Assembly (NCBI GenBank): GCA_021826485.1
Contig: JAKAZX010000111.1
Span: 1 to 10,379 of the forward strand
Direction of reading: 5' to 3'
DNA from: Pseudomonadota bacterium
Lineage (GTDB): Bacteria; Pseudomonadota; Alphaproteobacteria; Acetobacterales; Acetobacteraceae
Length of the DNA: 10,379 nt
The position numbers and the translations under genes are program-made. Below the pieces are notes generated by a model. That model ran no database searches and was not told where the DNA came from. It saw only the letters and a program-made list of their open reading frames with translations. Positions 1-5,574 of the stretch are shown here, piece by piece; within the stretch, counting starts at the first letter, position 1, and each line of letters starts with the position of its first letter.

Positions 1-87
1 GCGCAATCCGGCGAGTTCCGTCTCCAACGCACGGATGCGAGCGCCGAGCGCCTCCGGGTCGAACGTGGCGGGCACGGTGGCGTCCAG
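1..87 (-). CDS. 5' end of an unidentified gene running off the window
   Basis: The minus strand carries a perfect AGGAGG ribosome binding site (complement of 93-98). Five bases later comes a CTG codon that opens a plausible frame reading LDATVPATFDPEALGARIRA and then LETELAGLR to the window edge. The peptide looks like the start of a soluble, partly helical protein, and its acidic/hydrophobic composition is unlike a random GC-rich frame. No ATG exists in this frame; the alternatives are the rare CTG at 87-85 or a GTG at 75-73, which sits 17 nt from the AGGAGG. An ATG at 109-107 opens a different frame, but it is Arg-rich and lacks a ribosome binding site. Only 29 codons are present, so I do not recognise the family. 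The existence of a gene is moderately supported and its exact start is uncertain. Confidence 0.4.
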   Translation of the reverse strand, partial: MDATVPATFDPEALGARIRALETELAGLR

Positions 88-111
88 GCGGACCTCCTTC
101 GTCAGACATGC

Positions 112-140
112 AGTGTAGCTGCGGCGGCGGGCGGTTTCGT
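112..140 (-). promoter_or_regulatory. Possible promoter of the leftmost minus-strand gene
   Basis: Read on the minus strand, TACACT (complement of 112-117) matches four of six bases of the sigma-70 -10 box. It lies about 14 nt upstream of the AGGAGG that serves the leftmost gene. The hexamer 17 nt further upstream is ACGAAA, a weak -35. A GTCAC/GTGAC inverted repeat (139-143 and 161-165) flanks the -35 side. This is a motif match only, with low confidence. Confidence 0.25.
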
Positions 141-177
141 CACCCTCCCGACACCTTTTCGTGACACGCCGGACAGG

Positions 178-194
178 GCGGGCGTAACGCCCGC
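178..194. other. Short perfect stem-loop in the divergent intergenic region
   Basis: GCGGGCG, a TAA loop, then CGCCCGC form a perfect 7-bp stem with a 3-nt loop. It sits 42 nt before the DUF1223 start, between divergent genes. No T-run follows on either strand, so a rho-independent terminator is not supported. It could be an operator or simply GC-rich chance. Confidence 0.3.
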
Positions 195-236
195 TTACGG
201 CCCGGAGTCGGGGAGGTGCAAGCAGGGAGTTGCCGG

Positions 237-929
237 ATGGCGGAATGGCGGTTGGCGGGCGCGCTGGCGGTGGCGCTGCTGGCGGCGGGGCCGGCGCGGG
301 CGGAGGATCGCCCGATCGTGGCGGAATTGTTCACCTCGGAAGGCTGCTCGTCCTGCCCGCCGGCCGAGGCGGTGCTGGCGGAGCTGGCGCGCACCCGGCC
401 GGACGTGCTGGCGCTCGGCTTCCACGTGACCTACTGGGACCGGCTGGGCTGGGCCGACCCGTACGCCCTGCCGGCGGCGACCGCGCGGCAGCAGCATTAC
501 GCCGCCGGCTTCGGTCTCGATTCGGTCTATACGCCGCAACTGGTGGTCGATGGCCGGCAGGAAATGGTCGGCAGCGACCGGAGCGCGGTGCTGGCGGCGC
601 TGCGGACGGCGGCGCGGCAGGCCGGGCCGCCGGTCGCGCTGCTTCTCACGCCCACGGACGCCGGGCTGCGCGTGTCGGTGGCGGCAGGCGCCGGGCAGGG
701 GATGCTGGTGCTGATCGGCTTCGATCCGCTGCACCGAACCGCGGTCGCGCGCGGGGAGAATGCCGGGCGGGTGCTGACCGAGGTGAACGCGGTGCGCGAC
801 ATCCGCCCGCTGGGACACTGGGACGGCCGGGCGTGGCAGCGGGTGGTGCCGCCACCCGCGGGCGAACGCGTCGCCGCGATCCTGCAGGCGGCGGACGGGC
901 AGGTGCTGGGGGCGGCGCTGCTGCGCTAG
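237..929 (+). CDS. DUF1223 family exported protein, thioredoxin-like fold
   Basis: This 230-aa protein has an N-terminal signal peptide (hydrophobic stretch at about residues 6-19, probable cleavage after ARA at 20-22), so it should act in the periplasm. The mature part opens with VAELFTSEGCSSCPP (28-42), the hallmark of DUF1223. Its C37-x-x-C40 pair and the YTP at 98-100 sit where thioredoxins have the redox CxxC and the cis-proline. The substrate and reaction of DUF1223 are not established; a thiol redox role is an inference from the fold. The ATG at 237 is preferred because CAGGGAG ends 7 nt upstream. An in-frame GTG at 216 has no spaced ribosome binding site and would bury the signal peptide. 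The next gene follows after 29 nt on the same strand, so the two are probably co-transcribed. Confidence 0.88.
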   Translation: MAEWRLAGALAVALLAAGPARAEDRPIVAELFTSEGCSSCPPAEAVLAELARTRPDVLALGFHVTYWDRLGWADPYALPAATARQQHYAAGFGLDSVYTPQLVVDGRQEMVGSDRSAVLAALRTAARQAGPPVALLLTPTDAGLRVSVAAGAGQGMLVLIGFDPLHRTAVARGENAGRVLTEVNAVRDIRPLGHWDGRAWQRVVPPPAGERVAAILQAADGQVLGAALLR

Positions 930-958
930 AACGGCGGCGAAGCTGACGGAGCCGGAAC

Positions 959-1783
959 GTGATCCTGCTGCACCTGAGCGACCTGCATGTCCGCCCGCCG
1001 GGCGTCGCCCTGTCGCGCGTCGTCGAAGCATCGCACCTGGCGGAGCGGGCGCTGCGCGCGGCGGCGGCATTCCGGCCGTTGCCGGATGCCATCCTGATCA
1101 CCGGCGACCTGGCCGATTGCGGCCTGGAAGCGGAATATGCCGAACTCGCGGCGATGCTGCGCCGCCATCTGGGCGGCCGGCGGGTGCTGCTGCTGGCCGG
1201 CAACCACGACCGGCGGGAGAACCTGCGCACCGCGCTGGCGGAGTTCGAGGGGGTGACGGCGGACCCGGCGGACGTGCGCTACGTGGTCGAGGACCTGCCG
1301 CTGCGGCTGGTCGTGCTGGACAGCGTGGTGCCCGGCGCGGGCTACGGCGCGCTGGGCGCGGAGCGGCTGGCCTGGCTCGACGCGCGGCTGGCGGAGGCGC
1401 CGGCGCGGCCGACGCTGCTCGCGCTGCATCATCCGCCGATGCTGTCCGGCCTCGCCGCCTGCGATGCCATCAACCTGCGCGACTACGCCGCGCTGGGCGC
1501 GCTGCTGCGCCGGCACCGGCAGGTGGAGCGCATCCTGTGCGGCCACCACCACCGCTGCATGACCGGGCGGCTGGGCGATGCCGTCATCACCGTGGCGCCG
1601 GCCGCCGCCCATCAGGGCGCGTTCGAACTCGACGACGACCGCGGCCGGTTCGTGATGGAGCCGCCCGGCTACCTCGTGCATCTGCGCGGCGCGGACGGCG
1701 CCATCGTGTCCCACAACGTGTTCGTGGAGAGTTTCCCCGGCCCGTTCCCGTATCTGCCCGACCCCGACTATCCGGGCGCGTAA
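959..1783 (+). CDS. Calcineurin-like metallophosphoesterase, CpdA-type phosphodiesterase
   Basis: This 274-aa cytoplasmic protein carries the full metallophosphoesterase motif set. These are SDLH with D8 and H10, GD at 49-50, GNHD at 81-84, HH at 157-158 and GHHH at 195-198. Together these residues hold the two-metal centre of class III cyclic nucleotide phosphodiesterases. Length and motif spacing match CpdA (about 275 aa), which hydrolyses 3',5'-cyclic AMP. The related GpdQ branch cleaves glycerophosphodiesters, so the exact substrate is uncertain. The C-terminus has a Pro-rich tail (SFPGPFPYLPDPDYP). The GTG start at 959 is preceded by GGAG with a 7-nt gap. It lies 29 nt after the DUF1223 gene with no terminator between them, which suggests one transcript. 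Confidence 0.88.
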   Translation: MILLHLSDLHVRPPGVALSRVVEASHLAERALRAAAAFRPLPDAILITGDLADCGLEAEYAELAAMLRRHLGGRRVLLLAGNHDRRENLRTALAEFEGVTADPADVRYVVEDLPLRLVVLDSVVPGAGYGALGAERLAWLDARLAEAPARPTLLALHHPPMLSGLAACDAINLRDYAALGALLRRHRQVERILCGHHHRCMTGRLGDAVITVAPAAAHQGAFELDDDRGRFVMEPPGYLVHLRGADGAIVSHNVFVESFPGPFPYLPDPDYPGA

Positions 1784-1800
1784 GCGCCGCGCGGGTTGTT

Positions 1801-1819
1801 CGCCCCTGGCGCGGGGGCG
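1801..1819 (+). terminator. Weak terminator-like hairpin after the phosphoesterase gene
   Basis: CGCCCC (1801-1806) and GGGGCG (1814-1819) pair around a 7-nt loop, starting 18 nt after the phosphoesterase stop codon. Only a TTT follows, at some distance, so if this ends transcription it is not a classical T-tract terminator. A second 6-bp stem lies at 1853-1870 (AGTCCG and CGGACT around AAGCGG). Either could mark the end of the two-gene unit. Confidence 0.3.
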
Positions 1820-1934
1820 GCCGACCTTTCCGCATCCGTCCCGGTTTGACGAAGTCCGAAGCGGCGGACTGCGGGAATGGTTGGTCGGTCAGCTCAACTA
1901 TTTTAGCTCGGCGATGGAAAAAGAGCCTTGCTCG

Positions 1935-1963
1935 TTGACGGCCATGCTCGCGATGTCGTCAAT
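1935..1963 (+). promoter_or_regulatory. Candidate promoter of the GH16 gene, overlapped by an inverted repeat
   Basis: TTGACG (1935-1940) matches five of six bases of the -35 consensus. Seventeen bases later GTCAAT (1958-1963) is a weak -10; TCAATA with an 18-nt spacer is an alternative. TTGACG is also the left half of a perfect inverted repeat whose right half is CGTCAA (1957-1962), so the promoter hexamers themselves form a dyad that a dimeric regulator could cover. The surrounding 1880-1995 stretch is clearly less GC-rich than its neighbours, as expected of a promoter region. Transcription would start around 1970, about 30 nt before the ATG. Confidence 0.4.
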
Positions 1964-2000
1964 AACGGCCCTGTGTGTCACAGAACCGTGAGGTTTGAGC

Positions 2001-3179
2001 ATGTCGGACATGCCGACAAACTACAATCAGACGTTTTACGATAACTTCAGCGGAACGTCCCTCAACTCCAACAACTGGCCCGTCCTGTACGGCGGCACGG
2101 GCAGCAACGGGGCGTTCACCTACCAGCACGGCAACGTCTCGGTGAACAACGGCCTGACCATCAACACCACCAACAGTTCCGGAAGCTGGACCACCGGCGG
2201 GTTGAGCCAGGGCTGGACCGGCGGGCAGTACGGCCTCTATCAGGTCGAGGCGAAGGTCGATCCCGGCCAGGGCACCGGCCCGGCCATCGTGCTGTGGCCG
2301 AACAACAATTCCTGGCCTCCGGAAATCGACCTGCTGGAAGCGCCGAACGGCCAGGGCGATGCCTACATGACGCTGCACTGGGCGGGCAGCGGCGGATCGA
2401 ACCAGTACCAGACCATCGACACCGGCGTGAACGTCAACAGTTGGCACGACTACGCCGTGGACTGGGAGGCCAACAAGCTGACCTTCTACGTGGACGGCAA
2501 GCAGGTCTGGAGCACCACGCAGCACATTCCGAACCAGCCGATGGGCCTCGGCATTTCCGGCTTCGTCGCCGCCAGCAACGATAGCTGGTACGGCGGTGGC
2601 CCGAACGGCAGCACGCCGTCCACGGTCGGCCTGCATGTCGCCTGGGTGTCGATCAGCGAGCCGGGCAGCGGCGGCAGTTCGAGCAGCAGCACGAGTTCGA
2701 GCAGCAGCAGTTCGAGCAGCTCCAGCTCCAGTTCCAACTCCAGCAGCAGCACCAGCAGCGACAACGCCCAGCCGGCGAGCAGCGCGATCACCACCGACAC
2801 GACGAAAAGCGGCAGCAACGGCTTCACCTTCCTGTCCACCGCGCCGGGATCGGACGTGCTGAGCGGCGGGTCGGGGCTGACGCAGTTCAACGTCGATGCC
2901 ACCAGCCCGGACGGCTGGGCGGAGATCGACAACATGCACAGCGGCGACGTGGTCGATATCCTGGGCTTCAGGCAGGGCCAGTCCACCATCACCTGGACCA
3001 CTGCGACCGATCCGAACGGGCAGACCGGCGCGACCGCCGAGATCAGCCTGCAAGGCAACGGCCATATCGATAGCAAGGTGACGTTCGCCGGCGTCAGCCT
3101 GAGCGCGGCGCAGAACTTCTCCTCCGGCAACTGGCACACCGCCTCCGGCACGCCAGAGCTTTCGATCTGGAAGGTCTGA
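2001..3179 (+). CDS. GH16 family glycanase with Ser linker and RTX-like C-terminal module
   Basis: This 392-aa protein is probably an endo-beta-glucanase or exopolysaccharide glycanase. Residues 10-220 form a GH16 domain with the active-site motif EIDLLE: nucleophile E108, D110 and acid/base E113. This is the beta-bulge form seen in laminarinase-like and ExsH/ExoK-like members. Nearby Trp residues (99, 105, 127, 155) are typical of the substrate cleft. A Ser-rich linker (about 222-253) leads to a roughly 125-residue C-terminal part. That part contains GSDVLSGGSG (283-292), a single degenerate RTX-like repeat, and SGDVVDILGF (314-323). No N-terminal signal peptide is present, so C-terminal type I secretion, as described for ExsH, is inferred. 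The ATG at 2001 has GAGG 7 nt upstream; an in-frame TTG at 1995 and an ATG at 2010 are less likely. The gene is Asn/Ser-rich and locally less GC-rich than its neighbours. The exact polysaccharide cannot be read from the sequence. Confidence 0.85.
   Translation: MSDMPTNYNQTFYDNFSGTSLNSNNWPVLYGGTGSNGAFTYQHGNVSVNNGLTINTTNSSGSWTTGGLSQGWTGGQYGLYQVEAKVDPGQGTGPAIVLWPNNNSWPPEIDLLEAPNGQGDAYMTLHWAGSGGSNQYQTIDTGVNVNSWHDYAVDWEANKLTFYVDGKQVWSTTQHIPNQPMGLGISGFVAASNDSWYGGGPNGSTPSTVGLHVAWVSISEPGSGGSSSSSTSSSSSSSSSSSSSSNSSSSTSSDNAQPASSAITTDTTKSGSNGFTFLSTAPGSDVLSGGSGLTQFNVDATSPDGWAEIDNMHSGDVVDILGFRQGQSTITWTTATDPNGQTGATAEISLQGNGHIDSKVTFAGVSLSAAQNFSSGNWHTASGTPELSIWKV
2676..2759 (+). repeat. Low-complexity serine-codon repeat encoding the GH16 linker
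   Basis: Twenty-eight consecutive codons encode 25 Ser, 2 Thr and 1 Asn (residues 226-253). The DNA is a mixture of AGC, AGT, TCG and TCC units. AGC-AGC-AGC and AGTTCGAGC blocks recur, so it is an imperfect triplet array. It encodes a flexible linker between the catalytic domain and the C-terminal module. Such arrays can change length by slippage without breaking the frame. Confidence 0.8.
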
Positions 3180-3184
3180 CCGGC

Positions 3185-3222
3185 CGGCGCCTGGCCGCCG
3201 CCCCGGCGGCGGTCAGGCGCCG
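3185..3222. terminator. Strong 18-bp hairpin between convergent genes, likely bidirectional terminator
   Basis: Positions 3185-3202 pair with 3205-3222 over 18 positions. All are Watson-Crick except one G-T pair (3194/3213), around a CC centre. The hairpin starts 6 nt after the GH16 stop and includes the stop codon of the minus-strand DUF4864 gene (3213-3215). Position and symmetry suit a terminator that works for both transcripts. No long T-run follows on either side, so termination may rely on stem strength or on Rho. Confidence 0.6.
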
Positions 3223-3662
3223 ACGCTCTCGCTCGGCACCAGCATGCAGCCGTCGATGCGCCAAGTGCCGTCCGGCTCGCGCTCCATGAAATAGAGCGCA
3301 AGGTCGCGGGTGCCGTCCGGCGCGGTCAGTTCCACCCGCTGCACCGGCTTGCCCTCCATCTCCACCAGAGCGCCGAAGGCGACCGCGCCGGGGCGATAGA
3401 CCGGGGCGTAGCCGCGCCGGACCATCTGCATGAAGGTTCCGGCATCGCCGAACATCTGCTGGATGCCGGGGGAGGCGAAGCCGAACGCGGCGGCCCCGTC
3501 ATCGCGGCGGAACGCGTCGATCTGGCTGCGGATCGCGGTCTGGATGGCGGCGCGGTCACCTTCCGGCAGATTGACCGGCGCGTCGTCGGCCCATGCCGCG
3601 CCGGGAATCAGCAGCGTCAGCAGCAGCAGAACGGGCAGCCAAAGGCGGGCAGTGCGCCGCAT
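3213..3662 (-). CDS. DUF4864 family secreted protein
   Basis: This 149-aa protein has a clear signal peptide (MRRTARLWLP followed by a Leu-rich core to about residue 20). Cleavage is probably near AWA-DD at 23-27. The mature part reads as a DUF4864 domain: AIQTAIRSQIDAFRRDD (39-55), AFGFASPGIQQMFG (59-72), FMQMVRRGYAPVYRP (77-91) and a C-terminal LALYFMEREPDGTWRIDGC (121-139). The pattern resembles the small NTF2/SnoaL-like cone folds, with no obvious catalytic set. Function is unknown. The ATG at 3662 is preceded by GGAGG at a 7-nt distance. The gene is divergent from the Pro/Gly-rich peptide gene and converges with GH16 on a shared hairpin. The frame stays open well upstream of 3662, but that stretch is Arg/Pro-rich shadow sequence. 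Confidence 0.82.
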   Translation of the reverse strand: MRRTARLWLPVLLLLTLLIPGAAWADDAPVNLPEGDRAAIQTAIRSQIDAFRRDDGAAAFGFASPGIQQMFGDAGTFMQMVRRGYAPVYRPGAVAFGALVEMEGKPVQRVELTAPDGTRDLALYFMEREPDGTWRIDGCMLVPSESVGA

Positions 3663-3770
3663 CGCGCGTCCTCCGTCGGTTCCGCTGGATGCTACGTGGC
3701 GGAGGCGCGATCGGACGCAAGCGGGAACCCCGGCGGACGGGGGCCGTTGGCCGGGCTGGAGGATGTGCCC

Positions 3771-4037
3771 ATGCTCCGACGAATGCTTCTGCTGCTCGCC
3801 TGTGCCGTTCCGAGTGCCGCGATCGCGCAGCCGGCGCCGCAGGTGCCGCCGGGCAGCGCCGCGCCGCCGGGCGGGAACGGCGCCGGCATGGGCGCCGCGC
3901 CGGGCGTGATCCCGGTGCCGGGCCATGTCGATCCTGGCATGAACCGGCAGCCACCCGCGGCCGTGCGGCGGGACCCGATGCCGGTCGTCCGGCCGCCCGG
4001 CAGCCCGGGCGGCAATCCGGACGTGGTCCCGAAATAG
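3771..4037 (+). CDS. Small secreted Pro/Gly-rich protein of unknown function
   Basis: This 88-aa protein begins with a signal peptide (MLRRMLLLLACAVPSAAIAQ). Cleavage probably falls after AIA or AIAQ at 17-20. The remaining roughly 68 residues are dominated by Pro, Gly and Ala (PAPQVPPGSAAPPGG and similar), with a few basic and acidic residues towards the end. No domain, repeat unit or metal motif is evident, so it is probably disordered in the periplasm. The ATG at 3771 has a perfect GGAGG (3758-3762) 8 nt upstream, which favours it over an in-frame upstream start at 3696 that would bury the signal peptide. The signal peptide and ribosome binding site together argue for a real gene. Its stop lies 13 nt from the stop of the convergent DUF2934 gene. 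Confidence 0.68.
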   Translation: MLRRMLLLLACAVPSAAIAQPAPQVPPGSAAPPGGNGAGMGAAPGVIPVPGHVDPGMNRQPPAAVRRDPMPVVRPPGSPGGNPDVVPK

Positions 4038-4050
4038 CCGGACCCGGCGG

Positions 4051-4380
4051 TCAGCGGCGGCCGCGGCGCGGCTTGGCCTGGCTGTCGGCGGCGGCGGGGG
4101 AGGGTGCCTCCTGCGACGCCGCCTTGCGGTCGGGGGTGGTCGCGACTGGGCGCGCGGGGCGTGGCTCGGGGGCGGTTTCGGCGGCCGGCGAACCGGGTGG
4201 CAGTTGCGCCGCGGGGGAATAGTCCTCGATACCCGCGGGGCGGTCGCCGGCCGGCGGATCATCGCCCTCGATCTCTTGCCGCGCCGCCAGCCAGAACTCC
4301 TCGCTGCGCTCATGCGGCCGGCCGGCCTGTTCCCACAACTGGTACGCCCGTTCGCGGATGCGCTGCTCGATCTCCGACAT
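4051..4380 (-). CDS. DUF2934 domain protein with disordered Pro/Ala tail
   Basis: This 109-aa protein has residues 4-38 (IEQRIRERAYQLWEQAGRP followed by HERSEEFWLAARQEIE) that match the short helical DUF2934 motif common in alphaproteobacteria. In this motif RAYxLWExAGRP and the W of the second helix are the conserved points. The rest is a low-complexity Pro/Ala/Glu tail ending in a basic PRRGRR. No signal peptide is present, so it should be cytoplasmic; the function of DUF2934 is unknown. GGGGAG lies 4 nt before the ATG, slightly close but usable. It sits 67 nt downstream of the nucleoside hydrolase gene on the same strand, separated from it by a hairpin. Confidence 0.8.
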   Translation of the reverse strand: MSEIEQRIRERAYQLWEQAGRPHERSEEFWLAARQEIEGDDPPAGDRPAGIEDYSPAAQLPPGSPAAETAPEPRPARPVATTPDRKAASQEAPSPAAADSQAKPRRGRR

Positions 4381-4400
4381 GCCACTCCCCTGTCGCTGCC

Positions 4401-4433
4401 CAACCCACAGACGCGCCGGCGGCGCGCGGGTTG
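4401..4433 (-). terminator. Two-part hairpin downstream of the nucleoside hydrolase gene
   Basis: CAACCC (4401-4406) pairs with GGGTTG (4428-4433). Inside that, CGCGCC (4412-4417) pairs with GGCGCG (4421-4426) over a 3-nt loop. The two 6-bp stems are separated by a 5-nt/1-nt internal loop. On the minus strand the structure begins 14 nt after the nucleoside hydrolase stop and ends 20 nt before the DUF2934 ATG. It lacks a T-run, so it may be a partial terminator or an mRNA-stabilising element between two co-directional genes. Confidence 0.4.
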
Positions 4434-4447
4434 CGCCGCGCGGCGGC

Positions 4448-5404
4448 TCAGGCCTTGGCGGCGAAGGTGCGCAGCAGCAGTTCGGCGAAGCCGGCGGCAT
4501 CCGCGTCCATCGCCACGTCGCAGTTGGGCACGCCGCTGCCGCGGCCCAGCAGGTCGATCACGGTCCGCCCGACCGTCAGCGGCCCCTGCGTCTCCACCGC
4601 CACATGCACGCGCTGCGTGCTGATCAGCGACGGCTGCACCAGGAAGCCGACGGCGAGCGCATCATGCACCGGGGTGCTGTGCGGCACCGGCTGGCGCTGG
4701 TGCTGGTCGTGCACGACGATGCGATGGCCGATGAAGGCGGCGGCGGCCTGGCCGGCCGGCGTGCCGAGCGCGTCCATCGCCGCGCAGTGTTCGCGCGTGA
4801 TCGGCGCGCGGTGCGTGGCGTCCAGCGGCAGCAGCGTCACCTTGGGGAAGCCGGCGGCGAACACCATCGCCGCCGCCTCCGGATCGCCCCAGATGTTGAA
4901 CTCGGCCGACGGCGTGACGTTGCCGAGCGCGTGCCCGCCGCCCATCACCACCAGTTCCGGCACGCGGGCGGCGAATTTGGCATCGAGCGCGATGGCGGCG
5001 GCGAGGTTGGACAGCGGCGCGACCGCGACCAGCACGATCGGGTCGGTCGCCTTGCGATAGGTTTCGACCAGGAACTCGACCGCCGAGGCATCCTGCTTGC
5101 GGCGCTTGGTCGGCGGCACCGGCAGGATGTCGGGATGGTATTTGCCGGCATGGTCGCTCTGGCGCCGCGGCACCGGGAAGTCCAGCCGCGCGATCGGATG
5201 CGCCAGCCCCTCATAGACCGGGATGTCGCCGCGGCCGATGTGATCCAGCACGCGCAGCGTGTTCTCGGTGCAGTATTCCACCGGGATGTTGCCGTTGACC
5301 GTGGTGCAGGCCAGCAGCTCCAGCGCCGGATGCAGGGCCGCCAGCATCACGGCGACCGCGTCATCGGTGCCGGTGTCCACGTCCAGGATCAGTTTGCGCC
5401 GCAC
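4448..5404 (-). CDS. Inosine/uridine-type nucleoside hydrolase
   Basis: This 318-aa enzyme is of the IU-nucleoside hydrolase family, which cuts the N-glycosidic bond of ribonucleosides to give ribose and a free base. The N-terminal DVDTGTDDA (8-16) is the calcium- and ribose-binding signature, with D10, D14 and D15. FNIWGDPEAA (169-178) is the conserved central motif. H248-D249 (PVHDAL) matches the C-terminal His-Asp pair, where Asp binds calcium and His assists base departure. Length is typical of the family (about 310-320). There is no signal peptide, so it is cytoplasmic. The GTG start at 5404 follows GGAAGGGGG with a 5-nt gap. It is divergent from the foldase gene across 170 nt. Base specificity cannot be deduced. 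The nearby sugar ABC importer suggests nucleoside or ribose scavenging, as an inference from proximity. Confidence 0.9.
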   Translation of the reverse strand: MRRKLILDVDTGTDDAVAVMLAALHPALELLACTTVNGNIPVEYCTENTLRVLDHIGRGDIPVYEGLAHPIARLDFPVPRRQSDHAGKYHPDILPVPPTKRRKQDASAVEFLVETYRKATDPIVLVAVAPLSNLAAAIALDAKFAARVPELVVMGGGHALGNVTPSAEFNIWGDPEAAAMVFAAGFPKVTLLPLDATHRAPITREHCAAMDALGTPAGQAAAAFIGHRIVVHDQHQRQPVPHSTPVHDALAVGFLVQPSLISTQRVHVAVETQGPLTVGRTVIDLLGRGSGVPNCDVAMDADAAGFAELLLRTFAAKA

Positions 5405-5453
5405 CGAAGCCCCCTTCCGTCTCGTTCCCGGCGGGACGCTGCACCCTCCGGCC

Positions 5454-5482
5454 GGCCGCCGCAACCGGGGCCGGGGGCGGCC
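5454..5482. other. Inverted repeat in the nucleoside hydrolase/foldase divergent region
   Basis: GGCCGCC (5454-5460) and GGCGGCC (5476-5482) form a perfect 7-bp dyad with a 15-nt spacer in the 170-nt divergent gap. A regulator site serving both promoters is possible. The region is so GC-rich that a chance match is also realistic. I could not pick convincing -10/-35 boxes in this gap on either strand. Confidence 0.3.
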
Positions 5483-5574
5483 CTGCATGGCGGGTGGCGG
5501 GGGGACCCGGGAGTGGGATAGCATGGTCGCAACTTTTGCCGCCCGCGCCGCGGGCCTTCGGGGGAGACGCTGTG

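Noticed and set aside
178..194. Perfect 7-bp inverted repeat as an attachment site or mobile-element end
   Set aside because: There is no integrase, transposase, second copy or target-site duplication in the window.
195..1070. Minus-strand open frame across the DUF1223 gene
   Set aside because: It has shadow-type Arg/His/Pro composition, and the plus strand has signal peptide, motif and ribosome binding site evidence.
2676..2759. Triplet repeats as a possible CRISPR-like or satellite array
   Set aside because: The units are in-frame Ser codons without spacers and encode a linker typical of multidomain glycanases.
1959..3137. Minus-strand open frame across the GH16 gene
   Set aside because: It mirrors the GH16 codons, has no domain or ribosome binding site, and covers the Ser tract as a meaningless low-complexity stretch.
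3213..4403. Apparent 396-codon fusion upstream of the DUF4864 protein
   Set aside because: The upstream part is Arg/Pro-rich shadow sequence. The ATG at 3662 has GGAGG and begins a proper signal peptide.
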